From Rhizobium sp. Q54 (lineage in GTDB: Bacteria; Pseudomonadota; Alphaproteobacteria; ATCC43930; CGMCC-115725): a DNA stretch of 64,000 bases. The translations under genes and the position numbers were made by a program. Shown piece by piece: positions 27,684 to 38,525 of this stretch (the first letter of the stretch is position 1; every line of letters begins with the position of its first letter). The notes under the pieces are model-generated. The model did no database searches. It had not been told where the DNA came from and worked only from the letters and a program-made list of their open reading frames with translations. The stretch spans positions 1 to 64,000 of the forward strand of contig CAMATN010000006.1 of NCBI GenBank assembly GCA_945861155.1. Reading direction: 5' to 3'.

Positions 27684-29315
27684 CTATCGCGGAGCGCCGC
27701 CGCCGACGCCCGGGGTCACCGTCAGGCCGACGAACTGGCTGGCGCCGTTGCGGTTCAGCAACAGCAGAAGATTGCCCTTGGTCGCCGCGCGTTTGATCTC
27801 CTCGGCGGCCTGTTGCGGGGTCTTTGTCGGATGCTGGTCGACCGATACGATGACATCGCCCGGTTCGATGCCGATCGACGCGGCGGGGCTGTCGCCGGCG
27901 ACCTTGGTCACGACGACGCCTTCGACGTCGTTCGGGATGCGGTGCTGGCGGCGCAGCGCCGGGTTGATCGCGGCGAACTGGAGGCCGAGGCTGGCCGCCT
28001 GCTCGTCGCCGCCCGTGGCGCCCCCGGTCGCCGCAACCTGTGCCCGGCTGTCCGGCATCGCGGCGACCGTCGCGGCAATTGCTGTTTCCTTGCCGCCGCG
28101 TAAGACGGTCAGGTCGAGCTTGTCGCCGGGCGCAGTCGCGGCGACGATCCGCGGCAATTCGTGCACCCCCTTGACCGGCCGCCCGGCGGCGCTGACGACG
28201 ACATCGCCCTGCTTGAGCCCAGCCTTGGCGGCCGGGCTGTTCGGGGTCACCGCGGCGATCAGGACGCCGCTCGGCTGGTCGGGGTTCAGCCCGAGGCCCT
28301 TGGCGATGGTCGGGGTGATGCCCTGGATCGCGACCCCGAGCCAGCCGCGGGTGACCTGGCCCTTTTCCTTGAGCTGCGCGACGACATTCTTCGCGGTATT
28401 GGACGGCACCGCGAAGCCGATGCCGACCGAGCCGCCCGAGGGCGAATAGATCGCGGTGTTGACGCCGATCACCTCGGCGCCGAGGTTGAAGGCCGGTCCG
28501 CCCGAATTGCCGCGGTTGATCGGCGCGTCGAGCTGGATGAAATCGTCGTAGGGCCCCTCGTTGATGTTGCGGCCGACCGCCGAGATGATCCCGGCCGTCA
28601 CCGTGCCACCGAGCCCGAACGGGTTCCCGACCGCGACGATCCAATCGCCGACCTTGGCCTGGTCGCTGTCGCCCCAGGTGACGAACGGCAACTTCTGCCT
28701 GCTGTCGATCTTGATCAGCGCGAGGTCGGTCTTTTCGTCGCGACCGATGATTTTCGCCGGGTGGCGGCTGTTGTCCTGCAAGATCACGGTGATCTTGGCC
28801 GAGTTGCCGACCACGTGGTTGTTGGTGACGATATAGCCGGCGGGATCGATGATGAACCCCGAGCCCAGCGCCGTCCCTTCCCGCCCGCGCGGTGGCGCGC
28901 CCGGGGATGCGCCCGGGGGTCCGCCCGGGGGCGGCGGGCCGCGGTTCTCGAAGAAGCGGCGCAGTAGCTCGTCGAACCGCGAGCCGCCGTGATCGGCGTC
29001 ATCGGTCGACGGTTCGGGGCGGGCCGCGGCGTCCCCGTTGAGCTGGGCCGAGATGTTGACGACCGCCGCCGAGACGCGCTGAACCAGCGGCGCGAGGCTC
29101 GGCAGCGCCACCGGCAATTCCTTCTGCACCTGCGCGGTAACGTTTTTCTCCGCGCTGCCGGCCGGCTTCTCGACGGCAAGCTGCGCCGGCGCAAGTGTCG
29201 GAGCCAGCAGCAGCGGCAGCGCCGCGACCCCACCGATCAGCACCCCACGGCACGAGCCGCGCCAGGCGCCCGGATCGAGGTTATGGCCAATCGGCATGTT
29301 TGGGCTCCCGATCAT
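27684..29315 (-). CDS. Deg/HtrA-family periplasmic serine endopeptidase
   Basis: GSGFIIDPAGYIVTNNHVVGNSAKITVILQDN; APINRGNSGGPAFNL catalytic Ser; two PDZ regions. Confidence 0.94.
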   Translation of the reverse strand: MIGSPNMPIGHNLDPGAWRGSCRGVLIGGVAALPLLLAPTLAPAQLAVEKPAGSAEKNVTAQVQKELPVALPSLAPLVQRVSAAVVNISAQLNGDAAARPEPSTDDADHGGSRFDELLRRFFENRGPPPPGGPPGASPGAPPRGREGTALGSGFIIDPAGYIVTNNHVVGNSAKITVILQDNSRHPAKIIGRDEKTDLALIKIDSRQKLPFVTWGDSDQAKVGDWIVAVGNPFGLGGTVTAGIISAVGRNINEGPYDDFIQLDAPINRGNSGGPAFNLGAEVIGVNTAIYSPSGGSVGIGFAVPSNTAKNVVAQLKEKGQVTRGWLGVAIQGITPTIAKGLGLNPDQPSGVLIAAVTPNSPAAKAGLKQGDVVVSAAGRPVKGVHELPRIVAATAPGDKLDLTVLRGGKETAIAATVAAMPDSRAQVAATGGATGGDEQAASLGLQFAAINPALRRQHRIPNDVEGVVVTKVAGDSPAASIGIEPGDVIVSVDQHPTKTPQQAAEEIKRAATKGNLLLLLNRNGASQFVGLTVTPGVGGGAPR

Positions 29316-29485
29316 GACGGTCGTGACGGCGCGCCGCGCAGGCCGCGCATAGAGGTCGGCTATACCGCACCAACTCGGCGCGCGCCGAGAGAGTTCCGAG
29401 GCTCGGCGCCGCACCGGACGAACGCTGATTGACCGCGGATCGACCGGGGCTTGACCCGGCCGGCGGGACGCGGCGCAATACGGAT

Positions 29486-30472
29486 ATGATTTCGCTCGCC
29501 GCGCTCGACGCCGCCGCCGCGCTGGTCCACACCGTGGTCCCGCCGACCCCGCAATATCGCTGGCCGCTATTGTCGCGCCGCATCGGCGCCGAACTCTGGG
29601 TCAAGCACGAGAACCACACGCCGATCGGCGCGTTCAAGCTGCGCGGCGGGCTCGTGTACCTCGACGAGCTGCGGCGCGCCCGGCCCGAGGTAACGGGCGT
29701 CATCACCGCGACCCGCGGCAATCACGGGCAGAGCATCGCCTATGCCGCGTCACGGCTCGGCCTCGCCGCGACGATCGTCGTGCCCCACGGCAACAGCCCG
29801 GAGAAAAACCGGGCAATGCGGGCGTTCGGCGCGACCCTGATCGAGACCGGTCACGATTTCCAGGCGGCCTACGAAGAGGCAATCGCGCGCGCCGCTTGCG
29901 ACGGGCTGCATCTGGTGCGCTCGTTCCACCCCGATTTGGTGCGCGGGGTCGCCACCTGCGGTCTGGAGTTATTGCGCGCGGTTGACGGGCTCGACACGGT
30001 CTACGTGCCGGTCGGGCTCGGCAGCGGCATCTGCGCCATGATCGCGGCGCGGGAAGCGCTGGGGCGGTCGGCGCTGGGGCGGTCGGTCGAGATCGTCGGG
30101 GTCGTCGCCGAGAACGCGCCGACTTATGCGCTGTCGGTCGCCGCAGGCAAGCCGGTCGGCACCAATTCGGCCGACACGATCGCCGACGGTCTCGCCGTCC
30201 GGGTGCCGGACGCGGCGGCGCTCGACATCATCCGCGGCGGCGCGGCGCGCATCGTCACGGTGTCGGAAGCGGAGATCCGGCGGGCGATGCGCATCCTCTT
30301 CAGCGACACGCACAACGTCGCCGAGGGCGCCGGCGCCGCCCCGCTCGCCGCCGCGCTTCAGGAGCGCGGCCGGCTCGCCGGCAAGCGGGTCGCGATCATT
30401 CTATCCGGCGGCAATATCGACCGCGCGCTATTCGCCGAGGTGCTGGCGGAGACCGACCCGGATCTGGAATAG
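29486..30472 (+). CDS. PLP-dependent threonine dehydratase-like enzyme
   Basis: ELWVKHENHTPIGAFKLRGGLVYL; TATRGNHGQSIAYAASRLGL; ILSGGNID. Confidence 0.9.
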   Translation: MISLAALDAAAALVHTVVPPTPQYRWPLLSRRIGAELWVKHENHTPIGAFKLRGGLVYLDELRRARPEVTGVITATRGNHGQSIAYAASRLGLAATIVVPHGNSPEKNRAMRAFGATLIETGHDFQAAYEEAIARAACDGLHLVRSFHPDLVRGVATCGLELLRAVDGLDTVYVPVGLGSGICAMIAAREALGRSALGRSVEIVGVVAENAPTYALSVAAGKPVGTNSADTIADGLAVRVPDAAALDIIRGGAARIVTVSEAEIRRAMRILFSDTHNVAEGAGAAPLAAALQERGRLAGKRVAIILSGGNIDRALFAEVLAETDPDLE

Positions 30473-30494
30473 CGGCGGGCGAGGGATTATCCTT

Positions 30495-31073
30495 ATGGTC
30501 ATGGAACTCGCATACAAGCTGCTGACCGTCGAGGAGTTCCTCGATTGCTGCCCGAACGACCAGCGCCATTACCAGCTGATCGACGGCGTCATCGTCGCGA
30601 TGGCGCCACCCGCGATCCCGCATCAGATCATCGCGGCCAACCTGACGATCGAAATTGGGATGGCGGTTCGGAAGAATCTTCCCGGATGCACGACGCGCAG
30701 CCAAGCCGGCATCGCCCCGCAGGGGGTCATGGGCCGCAACCATTTCGAGACCGATATCACGGTCACCTGCGAGCCGGGCGGCTACAAGGGCATCGCCGCG
30801 GAGCCGGTGCTGATCGTCGAGATCCAGTCGCCCTCGACCGAGCGCGACGATCATTTCGTCAAGCTCCCAGAGTATCAGGCGATCCCGAGCTTGCTGGAGA
30901 TCCTCTATATCGAGAGCGAACGGGTCGCCGCGACGATCTATCGGCGCCAGGCCGACGGCTGGGACACGATCGAGATCAGCGGCCCCGACGCCCGGCTGCA
31001 GCTCGACACGATCGGCCTCGACGTCGCGCTCTCGGCGATCTACCGCGGCGTGCCCGGCCTCTCCGCGAACTAG
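30495..31073 (+). CDS. Uma2-family (DUF820) PD-(D/E)XK-like protein
   Basis: KLLTVEEFLDCCPNDQRHYQLIDGVIVAMAPP; AEPVLIVEIQSPSTERDDHFVKLPEYQAIPSLLEILYI. Confidence 0.9.
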   Translation: MVMELAYKLLTVEEFLDCCPNDQRHYQLIDGVIVAMAPPAIPHQIIAANLTIEIGMAVRKNLPGCTTRSQAGIAPQGVMGRNHFETDITVTCEPGGYKGIAAEPVLIVEIQSPSTERDDHFVKLPEYQAIPSLLEILYIESERVAATIYRRQADGWDTIEISGPDARLQLDTIGLDVALSAIYRGVPGLSAN

Positions 31074-31086
31074 CCAGGCGCGGGAA

Positions 31087-32223
31087 TCAGTCGCGGGCGA
31101 TCTCGCGGGCGATGACGAGGCGCTGAATGTCGCTGGTGCCCTCGTAGATCTGGCAGACGCGCACGTCGCGATATATCCGCTCGACCGGGAAATCGGCCAG
31201 ATAGCCGTAGCCGCCATGGATCTGGATCGCGTCCGAGGCGACCCGCTCGGCCATCTCGGAGGCGAACAATTTGGCCATCGCCGCTTGTTGCAGGCAGGGT
31301 TCGCCGGCGTCGCGCCGCGACGCGGCATCGAAGATCAGCCCGCGCGCCGCGGCAAGCTGGGTCGCCATGTCGGCGAGGCGGAACGCCACCGCCTGGTGCT
31401 CGATGATTTTCGCCCCGAACGCCTCGCGCTCCTTGGCGTAGGAAAGCGCGGCCTCGTAGGCGGCACGGGCCATGCCGAGCGCCTGCGCCGCGATGCCGAT
31501 GCGCCCGCCTTCGAGGTTGGAGAGCGCGATGCGGTAGCCGTCGCCCTCGGCGCCGAGCATCAAATCGGGGGTCAGCTCCATGTCCTCGAAGACGAGTTGC
31601 GCGGTGTCGGAGGCGCGCTGGCCGAGCTTGTGCTCCAGCCGCGCGACCCGATAACCCGGCGTCGCGGTCGGCACGATAAAGGCGCTGATGCCCTTGCGGC
31701 CGGCATCGGGGTCGGTGACGGCGAACACGATCGCGACCTGCGCGGTCGAGCCCGAGGTGATGAACTGCTTGGTGCCGTTGAGGACCCAGCGATTGCCGTG
31801 GCGCTTGGCGCGGGTCTTGATCGCGGCGGCATCGGACCCGGCCTGCGGCTCGGTCAGGCAGAAGCACGCGAGCATGTCGCCCGCCGCCATCGGCTTCAGA
31901 AAGCGCTCTTTCTGTTCCGCCGACCCGTAGCGCAGGACCGGCAGGCAGCCGACCGAATTGTGCACGCTGAGGATCGTCGAGACCGAGCCGTCGCCGGCGG
32001 CGATCTCCGCGAGTGCCAGCGCATAGCCGACATGGTCGGCGCCCGCCCCGCCATATTCCGGCGGCACCAGCATCCCCATGAACCCGAGCCGCCCCAGTTC
32101 GGCCAGCGCCTCCGTCGGAAACCGCGCCTCGCGGTCCCATTCGGCCGCGTGCGGCGCCAGCTCGTTGCGTGCGACCTCCCGCGCCGTATCGCGCAGCAGG
32201 CGCTGTTCGTCGGTCAGCCGCAT
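31087..32223 (-). CDS. Acyl-CoA dehydrogenase
   Basis: MLACFCLTEPQAGSDAAAIKTRA; QIHGGYGYLADFPVERIYRDVRVCQIYEGTSDIQRLVIAREI. Confidence 0.94.
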   Translation of the reverse strand: MRLTDEQRLLRDTAREVARNELAPHAAEWDREARFPTEALAELGRLGFMGMLVPPEYGGAGADHVGYALALAEIAAGDGSVSTILSVHNSVGCLPVLRYGSAEQKERFLKPMAAGDMLACFCLTEPQAGSDAAAIKTRAKRHGNRWVLNGTKQFITSGSTAQVAIVFAVTDPDAGRKGISAFIVPTATPGYRVARLEHKLGQRASDTAQLVFEDMELTPDLMLGAEGDGYRIALSNLEGGRIGIAAQALGMARAAYEAALSYAKEREAFGAKIIEHQAVAFRLADMATQLAAARGLIFDAASRRDAGEPCLQQAAMAKLFASEMAERVASDAIQIHGGYGYLADFPVERIYRDVRVCQIYEGTSDIQRLVIAREIARD

Positions 32224-32232
32224 CGCTTGCCC

Positions 32233-32472
32233 TCAGGACGGCGTCCGTTCCTCCAGCCGCCGCAGTCGGATATCGAAGCGGTTATGCTGCGCCGTCATCG
32301 CGTGCAGTTGTTCGAGGATGGCGTTGAGGGTCGAATCATGGCGCAGCACAATGGCCGTCAACACGTGAATATCCTCGCGGACTCTGCGGATTTCTTCGCG
32401 CATCGCGGCCTGCTCAGCCAGCACGCGTTCGAGCTGCCTGCCGATGAAGTCGAGGGTGACGTTCTCGGCCAT
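32233..32472 (-). CDS. Small coiled-coil hypothetical protein
   Basis: MAENVTLDFIGRQLERVLAEQAAMREEIRRVREDIHVLTAIVLRHDSTLNAILEQLHAM. Confidence 0.6.
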   Translation of the reverse strand: MAENVTLDFIGRQLERVLAEQAAMREEIRRVREDIHVLTAIVLRHDSTLNAILEQLHAMTAQHNRFDIRLRRLEERTPS

Positions 32473-32503
32473 GGCGCATGATTTGGCGCATCCCGCGCGC
32501 ATG

Positions 32504-32887
32504 TCAATCGGATTGGCGGCGCGCGGTGACCTCGATCTCGATCTTCATGCGCGGGTCGACGAGGCCGCAGATGATTGCCGTCGCGGCCGGCCGGATCGCG
32601 CCCAGGATCTCGGCCAGGACCGGCATGATGGCCGGCCAATCGTCGTGGTTCGGCACGTAGTAGCGTACCCGTACGACGTCGGCGAGGGTGGCGCCGGCCT
32701 CGGCCAGCGCCGCCGCGATGTTGCGGAGGGCTTGGCGGGCCTGCTCGACCGGGTCGTCCGATATCGTCATCGCGGCGTAGTCGAAGCCGGTGGTGCCGGC
32801 GACGAATACCCATTCGCCGTCGGCCACCGCGCGGCTGTAGCCGCCGACCGCCTCGAAGGGCGACCCCCCGGAGATCAGCCGCCGCAC
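32504..32887 (-). CDS. RidA-family protein
   Basis: GYSRAVADGEWVFVAGTTGFDYAAMTISDDPVEQARQALRNIAAALAEAGATLADVVRVRYYV. Confidence 0.9.
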   Translation of the reverse strand: MRRLISGGSPFEAVGGYSRAVADGEWVFVAGTTGFDYAAMTISDDPVEQARQALRNIAAALAEAGATLADVVRVRYYVPNHDDWPAIMPVLAEILGAIRPAATAIICGLVDPRMKIEIEVTARRQSD

Positions 32888-32902
32888 GTCACCCCCCGCA
32901 TG

Positions 32903-34075
32903 TCATGCGCTCTCGGTGAACAATTCGCGGCCGATCAGCATGCGGCGGATTTCCGAGGTGCCGGCGCCGATCTCGTAGAGCTTGGCGTCGCGCAGCAGGC
33001 GCCCGGTCGGGTATTCGTTGATGTAGCCGTTGCCGCCGAGGATCTGCACCGCGTCGAGCGCCATCAGGGTCGCCTTCTCGGCGGCGTAGAGGATCGCGCC
33101 GGCGGCATCCTTGCGATTCGTCTGCCCGCGGTCGCAGGCCCGCGCCACCGCATAGACATAGGCGCGGCAGGCGCTGAACACGGTGTACATGTCGGCAATT
33201 TTGCCCTGGATCAGCTGGAATTCGCCGATCGGCTGGCCGAACTGCTTGCGGTCGTGGATGTAGGGGATCACGACGTCGAGGCAGGCCTGCATGATGCCGA
33301 GCGGCCCGGCGGCCAAGACCGCGCGCTCGTAATCGAGCCCGCTCATCAGGACGCGCACGCCGTCGTCGACCGCGCCGAGCACATTCTCGGCCGGCACCTC
33401 GCAATCCTCGAACACCAATTCCGAGGTCGGCGAGCCGCGCATGCCCAATTTGTCGAGCTTCTGCGCCGGACGGAAACCCTTCATCCCCTTCTCGATCAGA
33501 AAAGCGGTGATGCCGCGCGCCCCGGCAGCGGGCCGCGTCTTGGCGTAGACCACCAGCGTGTCGGCGTAATGCCCGTTGGTGATCCACATCTTGGTGCCGT
33601 TGAGGACGTAGCGGTCGCCTCGGCGGTCGGCGCGCAGCCGCATCGAGACGACATCGGAGCCGGCCTCGGGCTCGCTCATCGCCAGCGCCCCGACGTGTTT
33701 GCCGGAAACCAAATCAGGCAGGTATTTGCGCTTCTGCGCCTCGTTGCCGTTGCGGCGGATCTGGTTGACGCAGAGGTTCGAGTGCGCACCGTAGGAGAGG
33801 CCGACCGAGGCCGAGGCGCGGCTCACTTCCTCCATTGCGACGCAATGGGCGAGATAACCCATCGCGCTGCCGCCGTATTCCTCCTCGACCGTGATGCCGT
33901 GGAGGCCCAGTTCTCCCATTTGCGGCCACAGCTCAATGGGAAAGCGGTCGGCGCGGTCGATCTCGGCGGCGATCGGCGCGATATGCTCCTCGGCGAAATC
34001 GCGCACGCTGTTGCGCAGCATGTCGATCTCGGGGCCGAGATCATGATCGAGCATGGCGAGCCTTGTGTTCTGCAT
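32903..34075 (-). CDS. Isovaleryl-CoA dehydrogenase-like acyl-CoA dehydrogenase
   Basis: [96 protein letters not shown]. Confidence 0.93.
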   Translation of the reverse strand: MQNTRLAMLDHDLGPEIDMLRNSVRDFAEEHIAPIAAEIDRADRFPIELWPQMGELGLHGITVEEEYGGSAMGYLAHCVAMEEVSRASASVGLSYGAHSNLCVNQIRRNGNEAQKRKYLPDLVSGKHVGALAMSEPEAGSDVVSMRLRADRRGDRYVLNGTKMWITNGHYADTLVVYAKTRPAAGARGITAFLIEKGMKGFRPAQKLDKLGMRGSPTSELVFEDCEVPAENVLGAVDDGVRVLMSGLDYERAVLAAGPLGIMQACLDVVIPYIHDRKQFGQPIGEFQLIQGKIADMYTVFSACRAYVYAVARACDRGQTNRKDAAGAILYAAEKATLMALDAVQILGGNGYINEYPTGRLLRDAKLYEIGAGTSEIRRMLIGRELFTESA

Positions 34076-34106
34076 GGCCTCGCGCCTGGATTGTTTCCCG
34101 GCGAGG

Positions 34107-34478
34107 CTATTTGGCTGGGATCAAGGTTTCGGTTCCGGCGCCGGGCTGGTCGGCGACGGTCCACACCCCCTTCAACGAGCCGTCCGGCTGCATCTCGTAG
34201 AGTACTAGGCCGATCTTGCCGCTCAGCGAATAGCTCGCGGCCAGCGACTTTCCGGCCATCATGCAGATACCAGCGGAGGTCGTGCCGGTTCGCCAAATCA
34301 TGCGGCACGTGGTGTTGCTGCTCGGCGCGATCGTCGCGGTGCCGGCATAGGCCGAGCCGTCCGGGTTGGTGCCCTGGACGCGGTATTGGCCGCCGACGAT
34401 CTGCGCTTGCGCGACGCCGGCAATCAGCACGCCGGCAATCAGCAAGGTAGAGACGAATGCGAGGCCGATGGCGCGCAT
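34107..34478 (-). CDS. Secreted hypothetical protein
   Basis: Signal peptide [25 protein letters not shown] followed by a ~100-aa domain. Confidence 0.7.
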   Translation of the reverse strand: MRAIGLAFVSTLLIAGVLIAGVAQAQIVGGQYRVQGTNPDGSAYAGTATIAPSSNTTCRMIWRTGTTSAGICMMAGKSLAASYSLSGKIGLVLYEMQPDGSLKGVWTVADQPGAGTETLIPAK

Positions 34479-34525
34479 GAATACCCCTATCGGATCAGGC
34501 CCTGCGGTATCCGGCCGGGCAAGTC

Positions 34526-34612
34526 TGGTGCGGTCGAGAAGACTCGAACTTCCACGAGGTTTCCCCCACAGCGACCTCAACGCTGCGCGTCTACCAATTC
34601 CGCCACGACCGC
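34526..34612 (-). tRNA. tRNA-Leu (anticodon GAG)
   Basis: Reverse complement GCGGTCGTGGCGGAATTGGTAGACGCGCAGCG-TTGAGGT-CGCTG...GTTCGAGTC...TCGACCGCACCA; long variable arm. Confidence 0.95.
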
Positions 34613-34678
34613 ACGCCCGGAATTCCCAACTGAGGTGGGGCGCGTCCTTAGCAAATACGCGCTACCATATCAAGCACG

Positions 34679-35401
34679 ATGGCCCTACAGCACCCCCCAC
34701 AGCACAAAGGCTCGCGGCTTGAATGGCGCCTCGGCGATGCGCCGGTGCCGTACGAGGAAGCAGTCGCCGAGATGGAGCGGCGCATCGCGGCGATCCGCGA
34801 CGGCGGCGCGCCCGAATTGGTGTGGCTGCTTGAGCACCCGCCCCTCTACACCGCCGGCACCAGCGCCCGCCCCGAGGATTTGCTCGACCCGGCCGGGCTG
34901 CCGGTGTTCCGCAGCGGCCGCGGCGGGCAATACACCTATCACGGGCCGGGCCAGCGCATCGCCTATGCGATGCTCGATCTGGAGCGTTATGGGCGCGACG
35001 TGCGCTGTCATGTCTGGCGGCTCGAAGAATGGATCATCGCCACCCTGGCGCGCTTCAATGTGACCGGCGAACGGCGCGACGGCCGGATCGGGGTCTGGGT
35101 GGTCGGACCTGATGGGCGCGAGGACAAGATCGCCGCGATCGGGGTGCGGGTGCGGCGCTGGGTCAGCTATCACGGCGTCGCGCTCAACATCGACCCCGAC
35201 CTCGACCATTACCGCGGCATCGTTCCGTGCGGCATCGCCCCCGACATTTCCGGGCACGGCGTCACCTCATTGGCCCGCCTCGGCATTGCCGTCGCAATGG
35301 CCGAAGTGGACACCGCCCTGCGCGCCACCTTCGACGAGGTGTTCGCCAGACCAACGGCGTGCGCTCCGCTAACCCTCTCCTGCATTGCGGGAGAGGGGTG
35401 A
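34679..35401 (+). CDS. lipB: Octanoyltransferase LipB
   Basis: [64 protein letters not shown]. Confidence 0.95.
   Translation: MALQHPPQHKGSRLEWRLGDAPVPYEEAVAEMERRIAAIRDGGAPELVWLLEHPPLYTAGTSARPEDLLDPAGLPVFRSGRGGQYTYHGPGQRIAYAMLDLERYGRDVRCHVWRLEEWIIATLARFNVTGERRDGRIGVWVVGPDGREDKIAAIGVRVRRWVSYHGVALNIDPDLDHYRGIVPCGIAPDISGHGVTSLARLGIAVAMAEVDTALRATFDEVFARPTACAPLTLSCIAGEG
35370..35400. repeat. CCCTCTCCTGCATTGCGGGAGAGGG hairpin-type repeat forming the 3' end of lipB
   Basis: Opposed arms; stop TGA of lipB at 35399-35401. Confidence 0.6.
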
Positions 35402-35439
35402 TTTGCAGCCCCAGCTCGCCGGCCCATATACCCAACCCG

Positions 35440-36765
35440 ATGAGCACGCTTTTTGAAGCCCAGGCGCCGCGGCCGTTGGCCGACCGGCTGCGCCCGCAAC
35501 GCCTCGCCGACATCGTCGGACAGGATCATCTGATCGGCCCCGACGGCCCGATCGGCCGCATGGTCGCGGCGCGCCGGCTGGCCTCGATGATTTTGTGGGG
35601 GCCGCCGGGCTGCGGCAAGACGACAATCGCGCGCCTCCTCGCCGCCCAACTTTCAGAAGGGGGCACCGATCTGGCCTTTGAGCCGCTGTCGGCGGTGTTT
35701 TCCGGGGTCGCCGATCTGCGCAAAATGTTCGAGGCGGCGAGGAAACGCCGCGAGATGGGGCAGGGGACGCTGCTGTTCGTCGACGAAATCCACCGCTTCA
35801 ACCGCGCCCAGCAGGATGCTTTTTTGCCCAATGTCGAGGACGGCACCGTGATCCTGGTTGGCGCCACGACCGAAAACCCGTCCTTCGAGCTGATCGGCGC
35901 CTTGCTGTCGCGCGCCCAGGTGTTCGTGTTGCGCCGGCTCGACGATGCCGCGCTCGAAACCCTGCTGGCGCGCGCCGAACACAATCTCGGCCATACCCTT
36001 CCACTTACCGACGACGGCCGCGCCGCGTTGCGCGCGATGGCCGACGGCGACGGGCGTTTTTTGCTGAACCTGGTCGAGGAGATCGAGCGGCTGCCGCGCG
36101 AGCCCGCGCTGGGGCCTCGGCAGCTCGCCGAACTGGTGCAACGCCGCGCGCCGCTCTACGACAAGCACCAGGAGGGTCATTACAATCTGATCAGCGCGCT
36201 GCACAAATCGCTGCGCGGCTCCGACACCGACGCCGCGCTCTATTGGCTGGCGCGCATGCTGGCCGGCGGCGAGGACCCGATCTATATCCTGCGGCGGCTG
36301 ACCCGCGCGGCGAGCGAGGATATCGGCCTCGCCGACCCGCAGGCGCTGGTGCAGGCGCTCGCCGCCTGGGACGCCTACGACCGGCTCGGTTCGCCCGAAG
36401 GCGAGCTGGCGGTTGCTCAGCTCGTGATCTATCTGGCGAGCGCGCCCAAATCCAACGCCGCCTACGCCGCCTACGGCGAGGCCCGCGCGATGGCCGACAA
36501 GACCGGCTCGCTGATGCCCCCGATTCACATATTGAACGCGCCGACCCGGCTGATGCGCGAGCTCGGCTATGGCGGCGGTTATGTCTACGACCACGCCACA
36601 GAGGAAGGCTTCTCCGGCCAGAACTATTTCCCGGACGGGGTCGAGCGCCGCGAATTCTACCGGCCGAGCGAGCGCGGTTTCGAGCGCGAAATCAAGAAGC
36701 GCCTCGATTACTGGGACAAGCTGCGCGAGCGGGCGGCATCGGCGAAAACCGGGGCGCGACAATGA
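35440..36765 (+). CDS. rarA: Replication-associated recombination protein RarA/MgsA
   Basis: LADRLRPQRLADIVGQDHLIGPDGPIGRMV; WGPPGCGKTTIARLLA; FVDEIHRFNRAQQDAFLPNVEDGTVILVGATTENPSFE. Confidence 0.95.
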   Translation: MSTLFEAQAPRPLADRLRPQRLADIVGQDHLIGPDGPIGRMVAARRLASMILWGPPGCGKTTIARLLAAQLSEGGTDLAFEPLSAVFSGVADLRKMFEAARKRREMGQGTLLFVDEIHRFNRAQQDAFLPNVEDGTVILVGATTENPSFELIGALLSRAQVFVLRRLDDAALETLLARAEHNLGHTLPLTDDGRAALRAMADGDGRFLLNLVEEIERLPREPALGPRQLAELVQRRAPLYDKHQEGHYNLISALHKSLRGSDTDAALYWLARMLAGGEDPIYILRRLTRAASEDIGLADPQALVQALAAWDAYDRLGSPEGELAVAQLVIYLASAPKSNAAYAAYGEARAMADKTGSLMPPIHILNAPTRLMRELGYGGGYVYDHATEEGFSGQNYFPDGVERREFYRPSERGFEREIKKRLDYWDKLRERAASAKTGARQ

Positions 36766-37751
36766 CCGGCGTCGATATCGTCACGGTGCGCCCCGAGGAC
36801 GGCGCGGGCAGGCTCGACCGCTGGTTCCGGCGGCATTATCCCGCGCTGAGCCACGGCCGCCTCGAAAAGCTGCTGCGCACCGGGCAGGTCCGGGTCGACG
36901 GCAAGCGCGCCCGCGCCGGCGATCCGGTCGAGCCCGGTCAGATGGTCCGGGTGCCGCCTCTGCCCGATGCTCCAGCGACCGATCCCACCGCCGGGCCGCG
37001 GGTGCGCCCGCACGATGTCGCGCTGCTGCGCGACGCGGTCCTCTACCGCGACGATTGGGCGATCGTCATCAACAAGCCGGCCGGGCTCGCGGTGCAGGGC
37101 GGCACCAATACCGAGCGCCATGTCGATGCGTTGCTCGACGGGTTGCGGTTCGATTCAGAGGAGCGCCCGCGTCTAGTTCACCGCCTCGACAAGGACACCT
37201 CGGGCGTGCTGCTGATCGCCCGCACCCAAGCGGCCGCGACGTTTTTCACCCGCGCGTTTCGCGACAAGACCACCCGCAAGATCTATTGGGCGATCGTCAC
37301 CGGCCTGCCGCAGCCGCCACAGGGCCGCATCGACCTCGCGCTGGCGAAATCGGCCGGCGGCGCTCGCGGTCATGAGCGCGTCCGGGCCGACGCGGAAGGC
37401 AAGGACGCGGTCACCTATTACCGGGTCATCGACCAGGCCGGCGCGCGGGCGAGCTGGCTCGCGCTGCTGCCGGTCACCGGGCGCACCCATCAGTTGCGCG
37501 CCCATTGCGCCGCGCTCGGCACCCCGATCCTCGGCGACGGCAAATATGGCGGCAGCGCCGCCCAGCTCCCGGGCGGCGCGGCGGCGCACCAGCTGCATCT
37601 GCACGCCCGCAGCCTCGCGGTTCCGCATCCCGCCGGCGGCACGCTGCGGGTGACCGCGCCCCTGCCGCCGCATATGCGCCGGATGTGGGAATTCTTCGGC
37701 TTCGCGGCCGACACCGAGGACCCGTTCGCCGAACTGGAACTTCCGGCATGA
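36762..37751 (+). CDS. RluC/RluD-family 23S rRNA pseudouridine synthase
   Basis: S4-like N-terminus; VIVINKPAGLAVQGG; RPRLVHRLDKDTSGVLLIART. ATGA-type overlap with rarA. Confidence 0.93.
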   Translation: MTGVDIVTVRPEDGAGRLDRWFRRHYPALSHGRLEKLLRTGQVRVDGKRARAGDPVEPGQMVRVPPLPDAPATDPTAGPRVRPHDVALLRDAVLYRDDWAIVINKPAGLAVQGGTNTERHVDALLDGLRFDSEERPRLVHRLDKDTSGVLLIARTQAAATFFTRAFRDKTTRKIYWAIVTGLPQPPQGRIDLALAKSAGGARGHERVRADAEGKDAVTYYRVIDQAGARASWLALLPVTGRTHQLRAHCAALGTPILGDGKYGGSAAQLPGGAAAHQLHLHARSLAVPHPAGGTLRVTAPLPPHMRRMWEFFGFAADTEDPFAELELPA

Positions 37752-38443
37752 AACGGCTCTACAAGATTGTCGCGACCCACCCGGCGGAGGGCGGCTGGGG
37801 CGTCGCGCTCGACGCAAAGCCGATGCGCACCCCGGGCAAAAACGCGCTGATCCTGCCAAGCGCGGCGCTGGCCGCGGCGATCGCGGCGGAGTGGGAGGCG
37901 CAGCGGGACACGATCCGGCCGGCGACGATGAAGCTGACCCAGCTGGCCGCGACCGCGATCGACGTGACCGCCCCGCGGCGCGATTTGGTCGCGGCGGAGA
38001 CCGCCAACTACGCCGACACCGATCTCGTCTGCTATCGCACCGACCACCCGCCGGCCTTGGCGGCGCGGCAGCACGCTGTCTGGCAGCCGTTGATCGACTG
38101 GGCGGCGGTGCGCTATGACGCCGCGCTCGCGGTGACGACGGGTATCATCCCGGCCGCGCAATCGCCGGCCGCGCTGCGGGCCTTGGCCGCGATCGTCGCC
38201 GCGCAGGACGATTTCCGCCTGACCGCGCTGCATACCCTGACGGCCGCCTCGGGCTCGCTCGTCATCGCGCTGGCGCTATCCGAGAGCCGGCTTGATGCCG
38301 AGGCGGCCTTCGCCGCCGCGCAGCTCGACGAGAATTTCCAGATCGAAACCTGGGGCGAGGATGCCGACGCCGCCATCCGCCGCCAGGCGCTGGCCGCCGA
38401 CATCGCAGCGGCGGCGCGGTTCATTGCGCTGCTCCGCGATTAA
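37748..38443 (+). CDS. ATP12-family chaperone (F1-ATPase assembly factor-like)
   Basis: MKRLYKIVATHPAEGGWGVALDAKPMRTPGKNALILPSAALAAAIAAEWEAQRDTIRPATMKLTQLAATAID. Confidence 0.92.
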   Translation: MKRLYKIVATHPAEGGWGVALDAKPMRTPGKNALILPSAALAAAIAAEWEAQRDTIRPATMKLTQLAATAIDVTAPRRDLVAAETANYADTDLVCYRTDHPPALAARQHAVWQPLIDWAAVRYDAALAVTTGIIPAAQSPAALRALAAIVAAQDDFRLTALHTLTAASGSLVIALALSESRLDAEAAFAAAQLDENFQIETWGEDADAAIRRQALAADIAAAARFIALLRD

Positions 38444-38525
38444 ATATCAACGAACCCGCAGTCCTGGCTTTCGCCTGGTTTTCCGGTAATCGGGCGCGGG
38501 TGGGCCAGCAATCTATATTTAGACG

